DNA from: Parasphingorhabdus marina DSM 22363
Lineage (GTDB): Bacteria; Pseudomonadota; Alphaproteobacteria; Sphingomonadales; Sphingomonadaceae
Reading direction: 5' to 3'
Assembly (NCBI RefSeq): GCF_900128895.1
Contig: NZ_FSQW01000002.1
Span: forward strand, 1,178,001 to 1,242,000
Length of the DNA: 64,000 nt
Shown one piece after another: positions 8,867 to 17,231 of the stretch (positions are counted from its first letter, which is position 1; each line of letters starts with the position of its first letter). The notes beneath the pieces were generated by a model. That model saw only the letters and a list, made by a program, of their open reading frames with translations, did no database searches and was not told the origin of the DNA. The position numbers were made by a program, and so were the translations under genes.

Positions 8867-9253
8867 TTATCGGCACTTCAGGTCGCCGCGATCAATTTCC
8901 CGGCCGAGCAAGGCACCGCCGGCTGCGCCAAGAATTGTTCCCAGGGTCCGGTCGCGACCCCCGTCAATTTCGCGCCCCAGGAGAGCGCCTACTGCCCCGC
9001 CAATAATCAAGCCGGTCGTGCCATTGTCCCGCTTGCAGTAATAACGGCCGTCCCGGCCTTTCCAGACCCGGTCATCGCGACGAAGTGCCCGCGGCTCGAT
9101 ATAGCGTCCACGATCATCATAAATGCGATCGCCGCGCCGGTCACCGACCTGGGTGAAATGCGCCTCCGCGATCTGGTCTGTTCCGGTAGCCAGGGCAGGA
9201 GCAGCCGGCAGCATCAAGGTTGCTGCAGACAGGGAAAGGAAGAATTTGGTCAT
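8867..9253 (-). CDS. Glycine-zipper secreted protein (paralogue of 5719-6126)
   Basis: 128 residues from ATG 9253, chosen because GGAGACTGAC lies before it. Signal peptide at about 1-22 ending ALA. Central basic/Tyr-containing region with DDRVWKGRDGRYYCKRDNG, then two glycine-zipper repeats (GLIIGGAVGALLGREIDGG and GTILGAAGGALLGREIDRG). Same layout as the protein at 5719-6126: signal, charged region, then TxxG(T/L)IIGG repeats. Likely an envelope protein of the surface-antigen superfamily; role unknown. Confidence 0.85.
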   Translation of the reverse strand: MTKFFLSLSAATLMLPAAPALATGTDQIAEAHFTQVGDRRGDRIYDDRGRYIEPRALRRDDRVWKGRDGRYYCKRDNGTTGLIIGGAVGALLGREIDGGRDRTLGTILGAAGGALLGREIDRGDLKCR

Positions 9254-9391
9254 GTCAGTCTCCTGCAATCAGTGGGAATCAACTTGTCGCTCCAGAATGC
9301 CACCCGAGACTGAATGGCACATGACACCTTCTGACAATTTCGCGCGGACCCGACAAAACGTTTTCTGCGGACGACAAGCTGCCTGGTCGGG

Positions 9392-10315
9392 TCAGGTTTC
9401 CCGGGTCAGACTGCGCACCAGATCAGCTTCCAGCGCAGCGAAATCGGCATGGCCGGTCACCGGCGTGATCCGCTTTCGCCATTCGGCATCAAGACGTGAC
9501 GCAATTTCGGGTGGCAGGGATCTACGAGGCGCATCGCTGGACCGGATTTTGGCGGAGTCGCTGCCAGGCGGTAACCCGCCCCGCTCTTCAGAGACCTTCC
9601 GCATCATCGCATCATCAAAGCGATCCTTGTGCGCTAGCATCCAGGACCGGCTGGTTCGCTCCTCGACCAGATCCAGCAGCGCATCATCGCATGAGATTCC
9701 GCAGAATGACGAGAATTTCCTGATCACCAGCCGCTTTTCGGCAACCACATGATCATAGGACAGCAATAACGTGTCCGGCTCGTCCCGCCGGTCCCACCAG
9801 CTCAGCAAATGATCCCAGTAGTCTGCATCGACAGGCCCACGCAAGCGTGACCAAAAGCCGTAAAACTCCTCCAGCGACACCGATCCCGGTTCCAGAAACC
9901 AGCCTTCGAAAAAGTGAAAGGCGGACAGAAAGACGGGGCCAGCAGCCCTCAGCGGAATGACATAACGCATGCCCGATGGCGCGGCCCCGTAGTGGAGGTG
10001 GCTTTTGAAACCGCGGGGCTTGGCGCGCTGGTCCGCATTGATGTCGAGACCAAGAACCGGTGCAGTCTCGATCCATGGCACGACTCTGCTGATATCGTCA
10101 AAATCCATGTCTCCGCCGGTGCGCAGCTGGTGAAACATCTGCTGCATCATTGTCGTGCCCGACTTGCCATAGGGCGAAATCATCACATCGCCGGACTGTG
10201 GCCTTGGCGGCTTCAACGCGGGGTCTTCCGGGGGCGTGAAAATCCGCGCCATCAGCGGTCCCAGTTCTTCGAGTGACCGGGCCCGGCCCTTATCTGTTTT
10301 CATTGTCCGTCCCAT
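9392..10315 (-). CDS. Sulfotransferase family protein
   Basis: 307 residues. The PAPS 5'-phosphosulfate loop is SPYGKSGTTMMQQM at about residues 47-60. The 3'-phosphate-binding stretch follows the strand MRYVIPLRAAGPVFLSAFHFF, where the usual Arg-Asn-Pro is changed to Arg-Ala-Ala. A C-terminal conserved-type Leu/Trp-rich region follows (DYWDHLLSWWDRRDEPDTLL). It would transfer sulfate from PAPS to a hydroxyl or amine; the acceptor is unknown. ATG 10315 is used; ATG 10303 is equally possible. Cytosolic. Confidence 0.85.
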   Translation of the reverse strand: MGRTMKTDKGRARSLEELGPLMARIFTPPEDPALKPPRPQSGDVMISPYGKSGTTMMQQMFHQLRTGGDMDFDDISRVVPWIETAPVLGLDINADQRAKPRGFKSHLHYGAAPSGMRYVIPLRAAGPVFLSAFHFFEGWFLEPGSVSLEEFYGFWSRLRGPVDADYWDHLLSWWDRRDEPDTLLLSYDHVVAEKRLVIRKFSSFCGISCDDALLDLVEERTSRSWMLAHKDRFDDAMMRKVSEERGGLPPGSDSAKIRSSDAPRRSLPPEIASRLDAEWRKRITPVTGHADFAALEADLVRSLTRET

Positions 10316-10412
10316 GCGTCCAGATGTTTGTTGTTCCGCCGATTATGACAGGCTGGTTGCAGAACGGCAAAGCCTTTGGCCCGCGCCGAACTTTGATGCT
10401 ATTCGTCATTCC

Positions 10413-10820
10413 ATGAACAAGACTCTGGTCACCGGCCTTTTAGCTGGCCTGACGATATTCGCAGCCGGTTTTGTACTCGGTATCATCCGGACCCTGTGGC
10501 TGGTGCCGCAAATGCCTGCGTGGCAGGCGGTGCTGATCGAAGGCCCCGTCATCCTGACACTGACCTGGTTCGTTCTGAGATTCTGGGTCCGGCGCGGCGC
10601 TATTTCCGCAGCCACTTCCACACGGCTGATGTTCGGCGGAATGGCGCTCATTACATTGTGGCTGTGCGAATGGATAATGACCATCGCTCTGATGACCGAG
10701 GATCCCGGTTTCTTCTTCCGTAGTCTGGCCACATTGCCGGGAGCGATGGGACTGGCAGGCCAGCTGCTGATTATATTCATGCCGTTGTGGATGAAGCCGG
10801 GTCAGGACCCTATACGATAA
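10413..10820 (+). CDS. Four-helix membrane protein
   Basis: 135 residues from ATG 10413 (MNKTLVTGLLAG); the longer frame from 10236 runs into the opposite-strand sulfotransferase gene and is discarded. Four membrane segments (about 5-25, 36-55, 68-90, 106-124). The pattern of short loops and an Arg-rich loop after helix 2 (FWVRRG) is common in small uncharacterised alphaproteobacterial membrane proteins. No family is confidently recognised. Confidence 0.75.
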   Translation: MNKTLVTGLLAGLTIFAAGFVLGIIRTLWLVPQMPAWQAVLIEGPVILTLTWFVLRFWVRRGAISAATSTRLMFGGMALITLWLCEWIMTIALMTEDPGFFFRSLATLPGAMGLAGQLLIIFMPLWMKPGQDPIR

Positions 10821-10842
10821 AGTTCTGCCTTATTTGCGATCC

Positions 10843-11358
10843 CTATCGCCAACGCAGGAATGTCCGCCATTCGCCAAAGGGCTCCCAGATTGCCTGCAAG
10901 TCCGCCGCAATAGTCGCTTCATCCTCACCCAGAACGTCCCGGCGATAACGATAGACGAAGGCGGAAACGCGCATGTTGGCTGCACAGTGGATCCAGATCG
11001 GTTTGTCCCCCTGCTTTGCCAACACTGCGGAAAACCGGGCAAAATCTTCTTCGGCAGGATGTTTGAAATGCACGGGGATGTGGATGTAATCGATGCCCAG
11101 CCGCTCCAATATGGCTGCTTCATCCGGCAAAGCATTCTCCGCTCCCGCCGGAGCAAGATTGACCACGCGATCAAAACCCGCCGCATGGATAGCCACAAAC
11201 TGACCTTCGGTGGGCTGACCGGAAGTATGGAGCTGTTCGTTGATCTGGCGATAGTTATAGACTGCTTCCGGGCGGTTTCCGCGCAGGCTTAGCCCTGTGA
11301 ACTTGCGGATCATGGTAGCACAAAAGCCGAATATGGTGCGGAGCGTATTGCGGTTCAT
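10843..11358 (-). CDS. Protein tyrosine phosphatase-like (DUF442/BLH-type) protein
   Basis: 171 residues from ATG 11358. The fold signature is the phosphatase loop HCAANMRVSAF, with a Cys-x4-Arg spacing as in the DUF442/beta-lactamase-hydrolase-like phosphatase group. An upstream NYRQINEQLHTSGQPTEGQF matches the group's SGQP entry motif. A basic N-terminus precedes it. Likely a phosphatase; the substrate is unknown. A related but shorter domain is at 48961-49512. It is convergent with the membrane protein at 10413. Confidence 0.8.
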   Translation of the reverse strand: MNRNTLRTIFGFCATMIRKFTGLSLRGNRPEAVYNYRQINEQLHTSGQPTEGQFVAIHAAGFDRVVNLAPAGAENALPDEAAILERLGIDYIHIPVHFKHPAEEDFARFSAVLAKQGDKPIWIHCAANMRVSAFVYRYRRDVLGEDEATIAADLQAIWEPFGEWRTFLRWR

Positions 11359-11619
11359 GACCAAAAACTAGCGGCTCGCCGCCCGGATGAAAAGGCGTGT
11401 CCCGCAAACCTGCCCATTCCGTTTGCACGGCGATTTGCAAATTTCGCAGTCAAGAGTAGACTGGCTAGTGGGAGGAAACCGTGCGGGTCGCGCCTTTGAC
11501 CATGGTTTTCGAGGGGGAGGACCAGTGCGCGACTCTGCAAATATTGTCGTTTGTCCCGTGTCCCCGCACCTGTGCGGCGGGATACTCCTGTCGCCATTCA
11601 CCATGAACAGGAGAAGAAG

Positions 11620-12123
11620 ATGCGGAAAATTGGTATGATATCAGCGGCGGCATTTGGCGCCTTGATCCTTTCGGGAACGGCGCAAGCCGACAATCATTCC
11701 GGCGGAGGCGGTGAAGGGCCGTCCATTTACAGCTCTACCGGAACGATCAAGGCCGATCTGATTGGCGGCGTTGGCCCCAAAAAGAACCTTTATGTCGGCG
11801 CAACCTGGTCCGAAGAGCTGAAGATCAAGACTGCCAATGGCAATATGGTCTCGGTCAAGGCCCAGTGCGTGGGGATGAGCCAGCCGGAGCGCCGGCCCTT
11901 CGAACGTCATGTCACTTGCGACATGGACGACGGTGATGGCGGCAAGGGCAGCGTGATCATGGGATGCAATCCCGACATTGATCCGGCAACCATGCGCTGC
12001 ATGGGCATGTTCGAAGGCAAAGGTGGCAGCGTGGATGGTCATGCCAGCCTGGTTACCGCGTTCTACAAGTTCAACGAGGACGGAAGCGGAACGGTACAGG
12101 GCAGCGGCCACTGGATTCGCTAA
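11620..12123 (+). CDS. Secreted protein of unknown function
   Basis: 167 residues; ATG 11620 with ACAGGAGAAGAAG before it. Signal peptide at about 1-22 (AAAFGALILSGTAQA). The mature part starts DNHSGGGGEG and contains four Cys (QCVGM, VTCDM, MGCNP, MRCMG) that could form two disulfides in the periplasm. The C-terminal GHWIR is preceded by Gly-rich strands, suggesting a small beta fold. No known family recognised. It shares a bidirectional terminator with the next, convergent gene. Confidence 0.75.
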   Translation: MRKIGMISAAAFGALILSGTAQADNHSGGGGEGPSIYSSTGTIKADLIGGVGPKKNLYVGATWSEELKIKTANGNMVSVKAQCVGMSQPERRPFERHVTCDMDDGDGGKGSVIMGCNPDIDPATMRCMGMFEGKGGSVDGHASLVTAFYKFNEDGSGTVQGSGHWIR

Positions 12124-12161
12124 AGCCAAAAACGATCCGAGCTGTCGCAGGACGCAAAAAC

Positions 12162-12193
12162 AAAGCCCCGCCAGATCGCTCTGACGGGGCTTT
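12162..12193. terminator. Bidirectional terminator between convergent genes
   Basis: AAAGCCCCG at 12162-12170 pairs with CGGGGCTTT at 12185-12193, extended by CAG/CTG around one mismatch. A/T tracts on both sides let it serve both the secreted protein (plus strand) and the PEPxxWA gene (minus strand). Confidence 0.75.
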
Positions 12194-12214
12194 GCTGTTT
12201 CCTGTTACCGCTTC

Positions 12215-12835
12215 TCAGGCGTAGCTGACTTTCACATTGGCCTTGCGCTGACGCCGCATCGCCCCACCGATGGCACCAAAGCCAAGGATCATGAACGCCC
12301 ATGTCGCCGGCTCGGGAACCGCAGCAATCCCGACATTATCAAATTCGAACGAGTTGGACGAACTTGCGAACTCCAGGGACTGCAGAAAAGTCGGAGCATC
12401 AAAGGTTGCCGTGAAACGGAAGTTCGTTCCCTGATCAATACGGTTCCCGTTTGCCGGTGGCAGATCATTGCCGGTGACGGTGAAATTGCCCGAAGTGGTG
12501 AAGATATTCAGCGTATTGTAGGTATCGACGCTACCCCAGTCGAAGGACACAGCGGACACCAGACGGTTTACCAGCAGGGTGGCACTGTCGCCGCCGAGCA
12601 CGGCAATCTGGGACGAGCTGTTTCCGGGCAAGGCCGCGGCATTGCCCTGGGTGGAAGAGAAATTGATATAATCGCCGGTCAGAGCGCCGCCACAATCGGA
12701 CACGCCGTCACAAACGACGATTTCGCCGGGATCGAGAACGCCAATATCAGACTGGCTGAGCACGATCGCAGCATTGGCTGGAGCGACGCTTGTCGCCAGA
12801 ACAGCTGCGCCAAGCAGCATTTTTTTGGTAAGCAT
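12215..12835 (-). CDS. PEPxxWA-CTERM sorting-domain protein 1
   Basis: 206 residues. Signal peptide at about 1-22 (LLGAAVLATSVAPANA). The extracellular beta-rich, Ser/Asn-rich middle has one Cys pair (VVCDGVSDCGG). The C-terminal sorting signal is VPEPATWAFMILGFGAIGG followed by a basic tail (MRRQRKANVKVSYA). In PEP-CTERM systems this tripartite tail is recognised by an exosortase, with release or anchoring at the surface; PEPxxWA is the sphingomonad variety. No exosortase gene is in the window. ATG 12835 follows AGGGGTTTTTC. Confidence 0.9.
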   Translation of the reverse strand: MLTKKMLLGAAVLATSVAPANAAIVLSQSDIGVLDPGEIVVCDGVSDCGGALTGDYINFSSTQGNAAALPGNSSSQIAVLGGDSATLLVNRLVSAVSFDWGSVDTYNTLNIFTTSGNFTVTGNDLPPANGNRIDQGTNFRFTATFDAPTFLQSLEFASSSNSFEFDNVGIAAVPEPATWAFMILGFGAIGGAMRRQRKANVKVSYA

Positions 12836-13166
12836 GAAAAACCCCTGTTTTTAGCTCCGATGCGAATCATTGCGCGCCGAAGTACAGACCCTTTAGACTT
12901 TATAAACCATCAAAGCTTTTGGCATCAATGTTTCGTCCGGTAAATTCTGTTCCAAATCGGGACATGGGCCGGTTGCAGATCCTGGCGATTCTGAATTGCC
13001 GGGCCTGTGATGCTCCAGACAAAACTGGATGAACTGGACGGTTGTTTGAGCCTGCGCATAACGCGCTATCCCTTATTGGAGGCGGGTCAGCGGGATTTGC
13101 GCTTGGATTGACATTTTCGGCCACCTCCCATGAGCACGGACAGGAACCGGCCGGATCTTCACAGGT
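12836..13166. other. Intergenic region, no gene seen
   Basis: 331 bases between the start of PEPxxWA gene 1 and the end of the GNAT gene. Short frames on both strands have no ribosome site or family resemblance. The part nearest 12836-12900 is AT-richer and presumably holds the promoter of the PEPxxWA gene. Confidence 0.5.
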
Positions 13167-13652
13167 TTATGGCCGGACCTCCATTGGCAATATCCAGCCC
13201 CAGGGTGTATCCTGCGGCGGACCTGATTCGCTGAACCCCGCCTTGCGATAGGCGGCAATGGCCCGGCTATTGTCCGGGTGGGGATCCGTTGCCACGACTG
13301 GTGCGCCGTCTTCAAAAAGCGCCTTCAGACGCTGGGCGATGAAACCGGAGCCATGCCCCTTGGCGAGCAGGTCCGGCTCGCCAATAAACTGGTCAATCCC
13401 CCGCGTCCCTTCCGGCAGGGCGAGGAAATGGTGATTGTCCCAGCCATGCACCCGATAATCCTGCATATAGGCAAAGGGCCGTCCGGCAAGCGAAACGATC
13501 CGGCAGTCAACCCGCGGATCATTCAGATCCCGGGCATCGGCAGGCTCCACCGTATCCCACCACTCGCTGACATGCGGCGGCGCCTGCCATTCGAGCAGCA
13601 GCTCCAGATCTGCGGTCGTCGCCTTGCCAAATTCATAGAGGGGCGTCACCAT
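13167..13652 (-). CDS. GNAT acetyltransferase, AAC(6')-like
   Basis: 161 residues from ATG 13652 (a GTG one codon earlier is possible). The acetyl-CoA region contains RGIDQFIGEPDLLAKGHGSG, where the Q/R-x-x-G-x-G/A loop is KGHGSG, followed by VVATDPHPDNSRAIAAYRKA. This layout matches the aminoglycoside 6'-N-acetyltransferase/RimI-like branch of GNAT. The Trp-rich N-terminal part (VSEWWDTVEP) fits that branch. The substrate is not determinable; resistance should not be assumed. Confidence 0.8.
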   Translation of the reverse strand: MVTPLYEFGKATTADLELLLEWQAPPHVSEWWDTVEPADARDLNDPRVDCRIVSLAGRPFAYMQDYRVHGWDNHHFLALPEGTRGIDQFIGEPDLLAKGHGSGFIAQRLKALFEDGAPVVATDPHPDNSRAIAAYRKAGFSESGPPQDTPWGWILPMEVRP

Positions 13653-13723
13653 CACCGGAGCAGATTATCACATCCGGATGCTCCGGCAACGGGACAGGCC
13701 GATAATCTGGCGGGAACCGGGTG

Positions 13724-14575
13724 TCACCCCGACGGATCCAGCCGCAGCCGGGGCCATAGCCAGATCAGCACCATCGCCGCCGGGATCAGCAGCGCGCTTT
13801 CGAACGGGGCCCATTCCAGCGGCTGCGGGAGGTTGCCGAACGCATGACTGACCAGCGCAGGAATGAGTGACCTTGTGGCGTAGACCGACCAGGCACAAAC
13901 GCCGCCGACCAGAAAAACCGTAGCCAGGTTGAACAGGGCAAAGCCATCTGGCCGCACATATTGCGTGTGAACAATCGCGAAAATCAGTGCGGAGAGGACA
14001 ATCGCCCAGACCGGGGAAAAACGCTGGCCAAGGCTGCCCAGAACATAGCCACGAAAAAACAGTTCCTCGACGACAGGAACAACGACAAAACTGCTGATCG
14101 CCATGAAGATCCAGAATTCCGCTGTCCATTCCGATCCGTAGATCAGGTTCCAGATCGCAGGCGTGTCCCCGAGCGGAGCGATGGTAAAGTGATACCAGCG
14201 GGGCAGGATGCTGAGCAGATGCAACGGGATGGCAATGGCGAGCCCGAACAACAGCAATTGCCAGAAAGGGAGCGGCGATGCCCGCTTCCCCAATGGCCGG
14301 GTCACGCGAAAGCCGCGTGCCCGCGCGAGTAGCCCGGCGGCGAGAAGCAACAGCCCCCATTTGACCAGATGGGACCGGCCCTCGAGGAACGCCAGCGCAG
14401 CCCAGTCCGGCGGAGGTTGCGCCAGCGCCCGATCCGCCGCACCGGGATCGCCGCTGACAAGTGCCACAATCTCACGCGCCAGAAGCCCGAACACCAGCAG
14501 CAGAATGATCGGCTCGATCACAATCCAGGCTCGCGATTTCCAGATGGATGTCACTGCCGGCCGCTCCCTCGGCAT
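13724..14575 (-). CDS. CPBP-family intramembrane metalloprotease
   Basis: 283 residues, about eight membrane segments. The CPBP/CAAX-protease motifs are present in order: EELFFRGYVLG (about 168), an HTQY motif (FAIVHTQYVRP) and a C-terminal SHAFGN. Glu/Glu/Arg and the His residues would bind the catalytic metal in the membrane. Family members cleave prenylated or other membrane proteins or peptides; the bacterial substrate is unknown. A second, shorter CPBP protein is at 62668-63171. Confidence 0.88.
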   Translation of the reverse strand: MPRERPAVTSIWKSRAWIVIEPIILLLVFGLLAREIVALVSGDPGAADRALAQPPPDWAALAFLEGRSHLVKWGLLLLAAGLLARARGFRVTRPLGKRASPLPFWQLLLFGLAIAIPLHLLSILPRWYHFTIAPLGDTPAIWNLIYGSEWTAEFWIFMAISSFVVVPVVEELFFRGYVLGSLGQRFSPVWAIVLSALIFAIVHTQYVRPDGFALFNLATVFLVGGVCAWSVYATRSLIPALVSHAFGNLPQPLEWAPFESALLIPAAMVLIWLWPRLRLDPSG

Positions 14576-14599
14576 TTGGTTGCAAATGGTGGGTGCATC

Positions 14600-15241
14600 T
14601 CAGGCCGTGGCCATCTGTGCCGGCTCCGCACTGTTGAAACGCAACAGGGCAACCGGCAGGAATAACGCGACGCTGATGAGCAAAAGCACACCCGCCTGAT
14701 CCAGCTGGCTTTCACTCCCGCCGAGGCGCAGCATGACGGCACTTGCACACCAGGCCAGAAACAGCACCGCCAGCAACACCCGGTTCGTGCGCGTCAGCGG
14801 TGGCCGCTCGTCCGGTGCCCGGTGCCAGACTAGCACGGACAGCGCGATCAGCCACAACAGGCCGGTATGACCGATGATCAGACTGCCCAGAGGAATCTCG
14901 ACACCCAGTGTATCACCATGCATTACCAGCGGTTCCTCCGATCCCGTCACCATCAGGATGGCCGACAGGAAGAACAGCCCGAAATAGAGACAGCCCCACC
15001 AGCCGAACTGGCGCGCGGTGCCGCGAACCAGAAACCATAGTGTGGCCAGCGCCAGCAGCGTGAACAGCAACACCACCAGCCAGTCGAAATTGATCGACCG
15101 CCCCGACAGATCCATGCCGAGAAGCGGCAGCCCCCAGGCATAGGATTCGCCGTCCATTGGCACCCGGTTGCTTGGCAGCCAGGTCAGAACGAGGAGCGGC
15201 AGCATCAGGACAATGGTCAGCACCCGCACGATTTTCCACAT
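14600..15241 (-). CDS. Multi-pass membrane protein
   Basis: 213 residues; ATG 15241 has a strong GGGAGGGAAAATC before it. About six membrane helices (1-21, 52-72, 82-98, 122-140, 154-171, 184-203). The first loop carries Pro/Ser and a GMDLSG motif. No known family recognised. It lies 24 bases upstream of the CPBP protease on the same strand, so the two may form an operon. A perfect 14-bp palindrome 48 bases upstream may control it. Confidence 0.8.
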   Translation of the reverse strand: MWKIVRVLTIVLMLPLLVLTWLPSNRVPMDGESYAWGLPLLGMDLSGRSINFDWLVVLLFTLLALATLWFLVRGTARQFGWWGCLYFGLFFLSAILMVTGSEEPLVMHGDTLGVEIPLGSLIIGHTGLLWLIALSVLVWHRAPDERPPLTRTNRVLLAVLFLAWCASAVMLRLGGSESQLDQAGVLLLISVALFLPVALLRFNSAEPAQMATA

Positions 15242-15288
15242 GATTTTCCCTCCCGTATATGTTGCGCAGCTTCCGCATATCCGACTCG

Positions 15289-15302
15289 GTGTATTAATAC
15301 AC
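15289..15302. promoter_or_regulatory. Perfect 14-bp palindrome, operator candidate
   Basis: GTGTATTAATACAC is fully self-complementary and lies about 48 bases before the start of the membrane-protein gene at 15241 (minus strand) and 217 bases before PEPxxWA gene 2. The size and symmetry fit a dimeric repressor site. No regulator gene is adjacent. Confidence 0.4.
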
Positions 15303-15519
15303 TAAATCAATGGAATGCCAAACAGAAGATGCTGGAGGCTGGCCTGGCTCAGCCACGTTCAGCGAGATCGTCCCAATACGGGATCCGTCATTCTGCGGTA
15401 CCCGGGAAATGGCTATGTTTTGTCGATAGAAGATGTTATCAGTTTGTTAATACTGACCATTCCGGCGCCAGTGATTTACAATCCAAGTACTGTCGCGATA
15501 TGTAAAGAGGGGATATCAT

Positions 15520-16146
15520 ATGAAAAAACTGTCACTGGCATTGCTTGCAACATCGGCGTCTCTGGCCTTCGCAACGCCTGCATCTGCCGCCGCGATCATT
15601 TATACGATTTCAGGCAATGGATCCGGAGTTCTGGACGGCACCACTTTCACCGATGCCAACTTCTCCTTCACACTGGCCGGAGACACAGACGATCTCGTCG
15701 ATATCGGAGGAGGCGTGAACATCGATCCGCTGGCATCCGCTTCCTATAATATTGACGGTCTCGGTTCCGGAACATTTTCGATCGCCACGCGGCTGGGTCA
15801 GAATACCGGCAATAATGTCGTGTTCTTTGGTTTCGCCGGCGGCGGAATTGATCTGTTCGATTTCGATATCGGATTCAACCAGGATCTTGCGGTGAGTTTC
15901 GGTCCCCTGTCCAATACAGGCGGTGTATTTGCGCTTAGCCAGTTTGACGACATTGCCACGTCCGGCGGTGCCTTGAGCTTTGATGCAGCAGGCGACGTCC
16001 TGTTTTCAGGCCGGCTGGTCAACGGCGCGGTTCCCGAGCCAGCCACATGGGCCTTCATGATCCTGGGCTTTGGCGCGATTGGCGGGGCCATGCGGCGCCA
16101 GAAGAACACGGCGCGGAAAGCCAATATGAAAGTCAGCTACGCCTGA
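15520..16146 (+). CDS. PEPxxWA-CTERM sorting-domain protein 2
   Basis: 208 residues from ATG 15520, behind AGAGGGG. Signal peptide at about 1-23 (LLATSASLAFATPASA). Gly/Asp/Ser-rich beta-type middle without Cys (GFAGGGIDLFDFDIGFNQD). The sorting tail is VPEPATWAFMILGFGAIGG plus RRQKNTARKANMKVSYA. The last ~40 codons match those of gene 3 (17232) almost base for base, unlike the unrelated middles. A terminator follows 27 bases after the stop. Likely surface-exported through an exosortase pathway encoded elsewhere. Confidence 0.9.
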   Translation: MKKLSLALLATSASLAFATPASAAAIIYTISGNGSGVLDGTTFTDANFSFTLAGDTDDLVDIGGGVNIDPLASASYNIDGLGSGTFSIATRLGQNTGNNVVFFGFAGGGIDLFDFDIGFNQDLAVSFGPLSNTGGVFALSQFDDIATSGGALSFDAAGDVLFSGRLVNGAVPEPATWAFMILGFGAIGGAMRRQKNTARKANMKVSYA

Positions 16147-16172
16147 GCCTTTGCCTGACAGAATATTTCGAG

Positions 16173-16205
16173 AGCCCCGCCCGAGCGATCCGGCGGGGCT
16201 TTTTG
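16173..16205 (+). terminator. Terminator of PEPxxWA gene 2
   Basis: AGCCCCGCC (16173-16181) pairs perfectly with GGCGGGGCT (16192-16200), followed by TTTT. The same hairpin, loop and flanks recur after PEPxxWA gene 3. Confidence 0.85.
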
Positions 16206-16251
16206 ATTCTGGCGGCGGCGATGGTCCGGGCACCCGGCGCACGTGCACATG

Positions 16252-16755
16252 CTATTCATCGAGCTCCTGAATGGTGTTGATAGTATCAGCGGTAACCGCC
16301 ACCGCGAGGACGGCTCCCGCAACCACAAGACCGCCAATGACCCATAATGCCGTGTTTCCGCCTCCTCCTTCATCCTCCGCCTGGTCAGCCTGCAAGGTCG
16401 GGCCAAATTTCGCCAGCTGCTTTCCATTCAGCAGCATCCTGGGGGCTGGTTCGAGCGTGAAAGACAGGCTGGTTTGATGCTGCAGACTGGTCTGCTCATC
16501 CCAATTTGCCCGGAATCGAAGCGCTGGATCAGATTTAACTGGCTGAAACCGGTGCGTTTGCACGGCAAAGTCCAGCCTTGGCGTATTGTCTGCAGAACTG
16601 CGCTGCCCGCCAAGCGGGATCGTGACCTTCGCGACGGCGCGGGTCTCGCTTTGGCCCTGCAGTTCAAAACTGCGCAAAGTCTGTGCGGAAGCAGCCTGAC
16701 CCAACAGCGCGATCGAAAACGCGCCTGTCCATATGTGCAATCTCTTCACGTCCAT
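16252..16755 (-). CDS. Secreted protein with C-terminal membrane helix
   Basis: 167 residues from ATG 16755. A GTG at 16749 (MKRLHIW) with GGGGGA seven bases away may be the true start. Signal peptide at about 1-24 (ALLGQAASAQ). The mature domain is beta-rich without Cys. A Gly/Glu-rich hinge (DEGGGG) precedes one membrane helix (NTALWVIGGLVVAGAVLAVA) and a short acidic tail (TIQELDE). It probably sits in the inner membrane with its domain in the periplasm. No family recognised. Confidence 0.75.
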   Translation of the reverse strand: MDVKRLHIWTGAFSIALLGQAASAQTLRSFELQGQSETRAVAKVTIPLGGQRSSADNTPRLDFAVQTHRFQPVKSDPALRFRANWDEQTSLQHQTSLSFTLEPAPRMLLNGKQLAKFGPTLQADQAEDEGGGGNTALWVIGGLVVAGAVLAVAVTADTINTIQELDE

Positions 16756-17231
16756 TCCCCCGTAGCGACATTTCTGGCTTAAGCAGACATCGTAAATTGA
16801 ATTCCGGTGATGCTACAGGATTATGTCCGGTTCTCCGGCGGGTGGCGTCGGGCCGACAGGGCCGTCTGTTTCCGGGTGCGCCGCCGACAACACGCGTTGG
16901 CGGAGCGGAAAGAAGACACCATGAGCGTGAATATCCGGTCCATTACTGTCAATCCAGAGCGAAGAATGCGATGGAATGGATAAGTGTTGAGGCCCCTCCC
17001 CTACTCCAGCCACCATTGCACCACGCCGGCGATCAGGGGGAGCCAGGTCAGCGCGGACAGGGTGAAGACCAGCATGAGCGGAAAATCTGCCCCTGGGCCG
17101 CCGAAAACAGCCAGAAAACTATTGGATCACATGACCGTTTATGTTAACCATTTTCGCAGGGTTCGTATCATCTTGAGCAAAATTGGGCCCGGCCCTTTTG
17201 TTCGACATATCGAAATGGGGTTTTCATAAAC
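16756..17231. other. Intergenic region holding repeat copy A
   Basis: 476 bases between two divergent genes. It contains repeat copy A at 17001-17075 and, at about 17140, a GTTAACCAT motif resembling a CtrA half-site upstream of PEPxxWA gene 3. No convincing gene. Confidence 0.5.
17001..17075 (-). repeat. Small membrane-peptide repeat, copy A
   Basis: On the minus strand this reads ATG to TAG as a 24-residue peptide LVFTLSALTWLPLIAGVVQW-WLE. It matches the C-terminal part of the 59-residue peptide at 18557-18736 (copy C) and a shorter copy B at 17931-17988. The upstream half of copy C is missing here, so this is probably a decayed or partial duplicate. Confidence 0.6.

Noticed and set aside
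13167-13652. Aminoglycoside resistance gene
   Set aside because: It is AAC(6')-like in layout, but this branch of GNATs has many non-resistance members.
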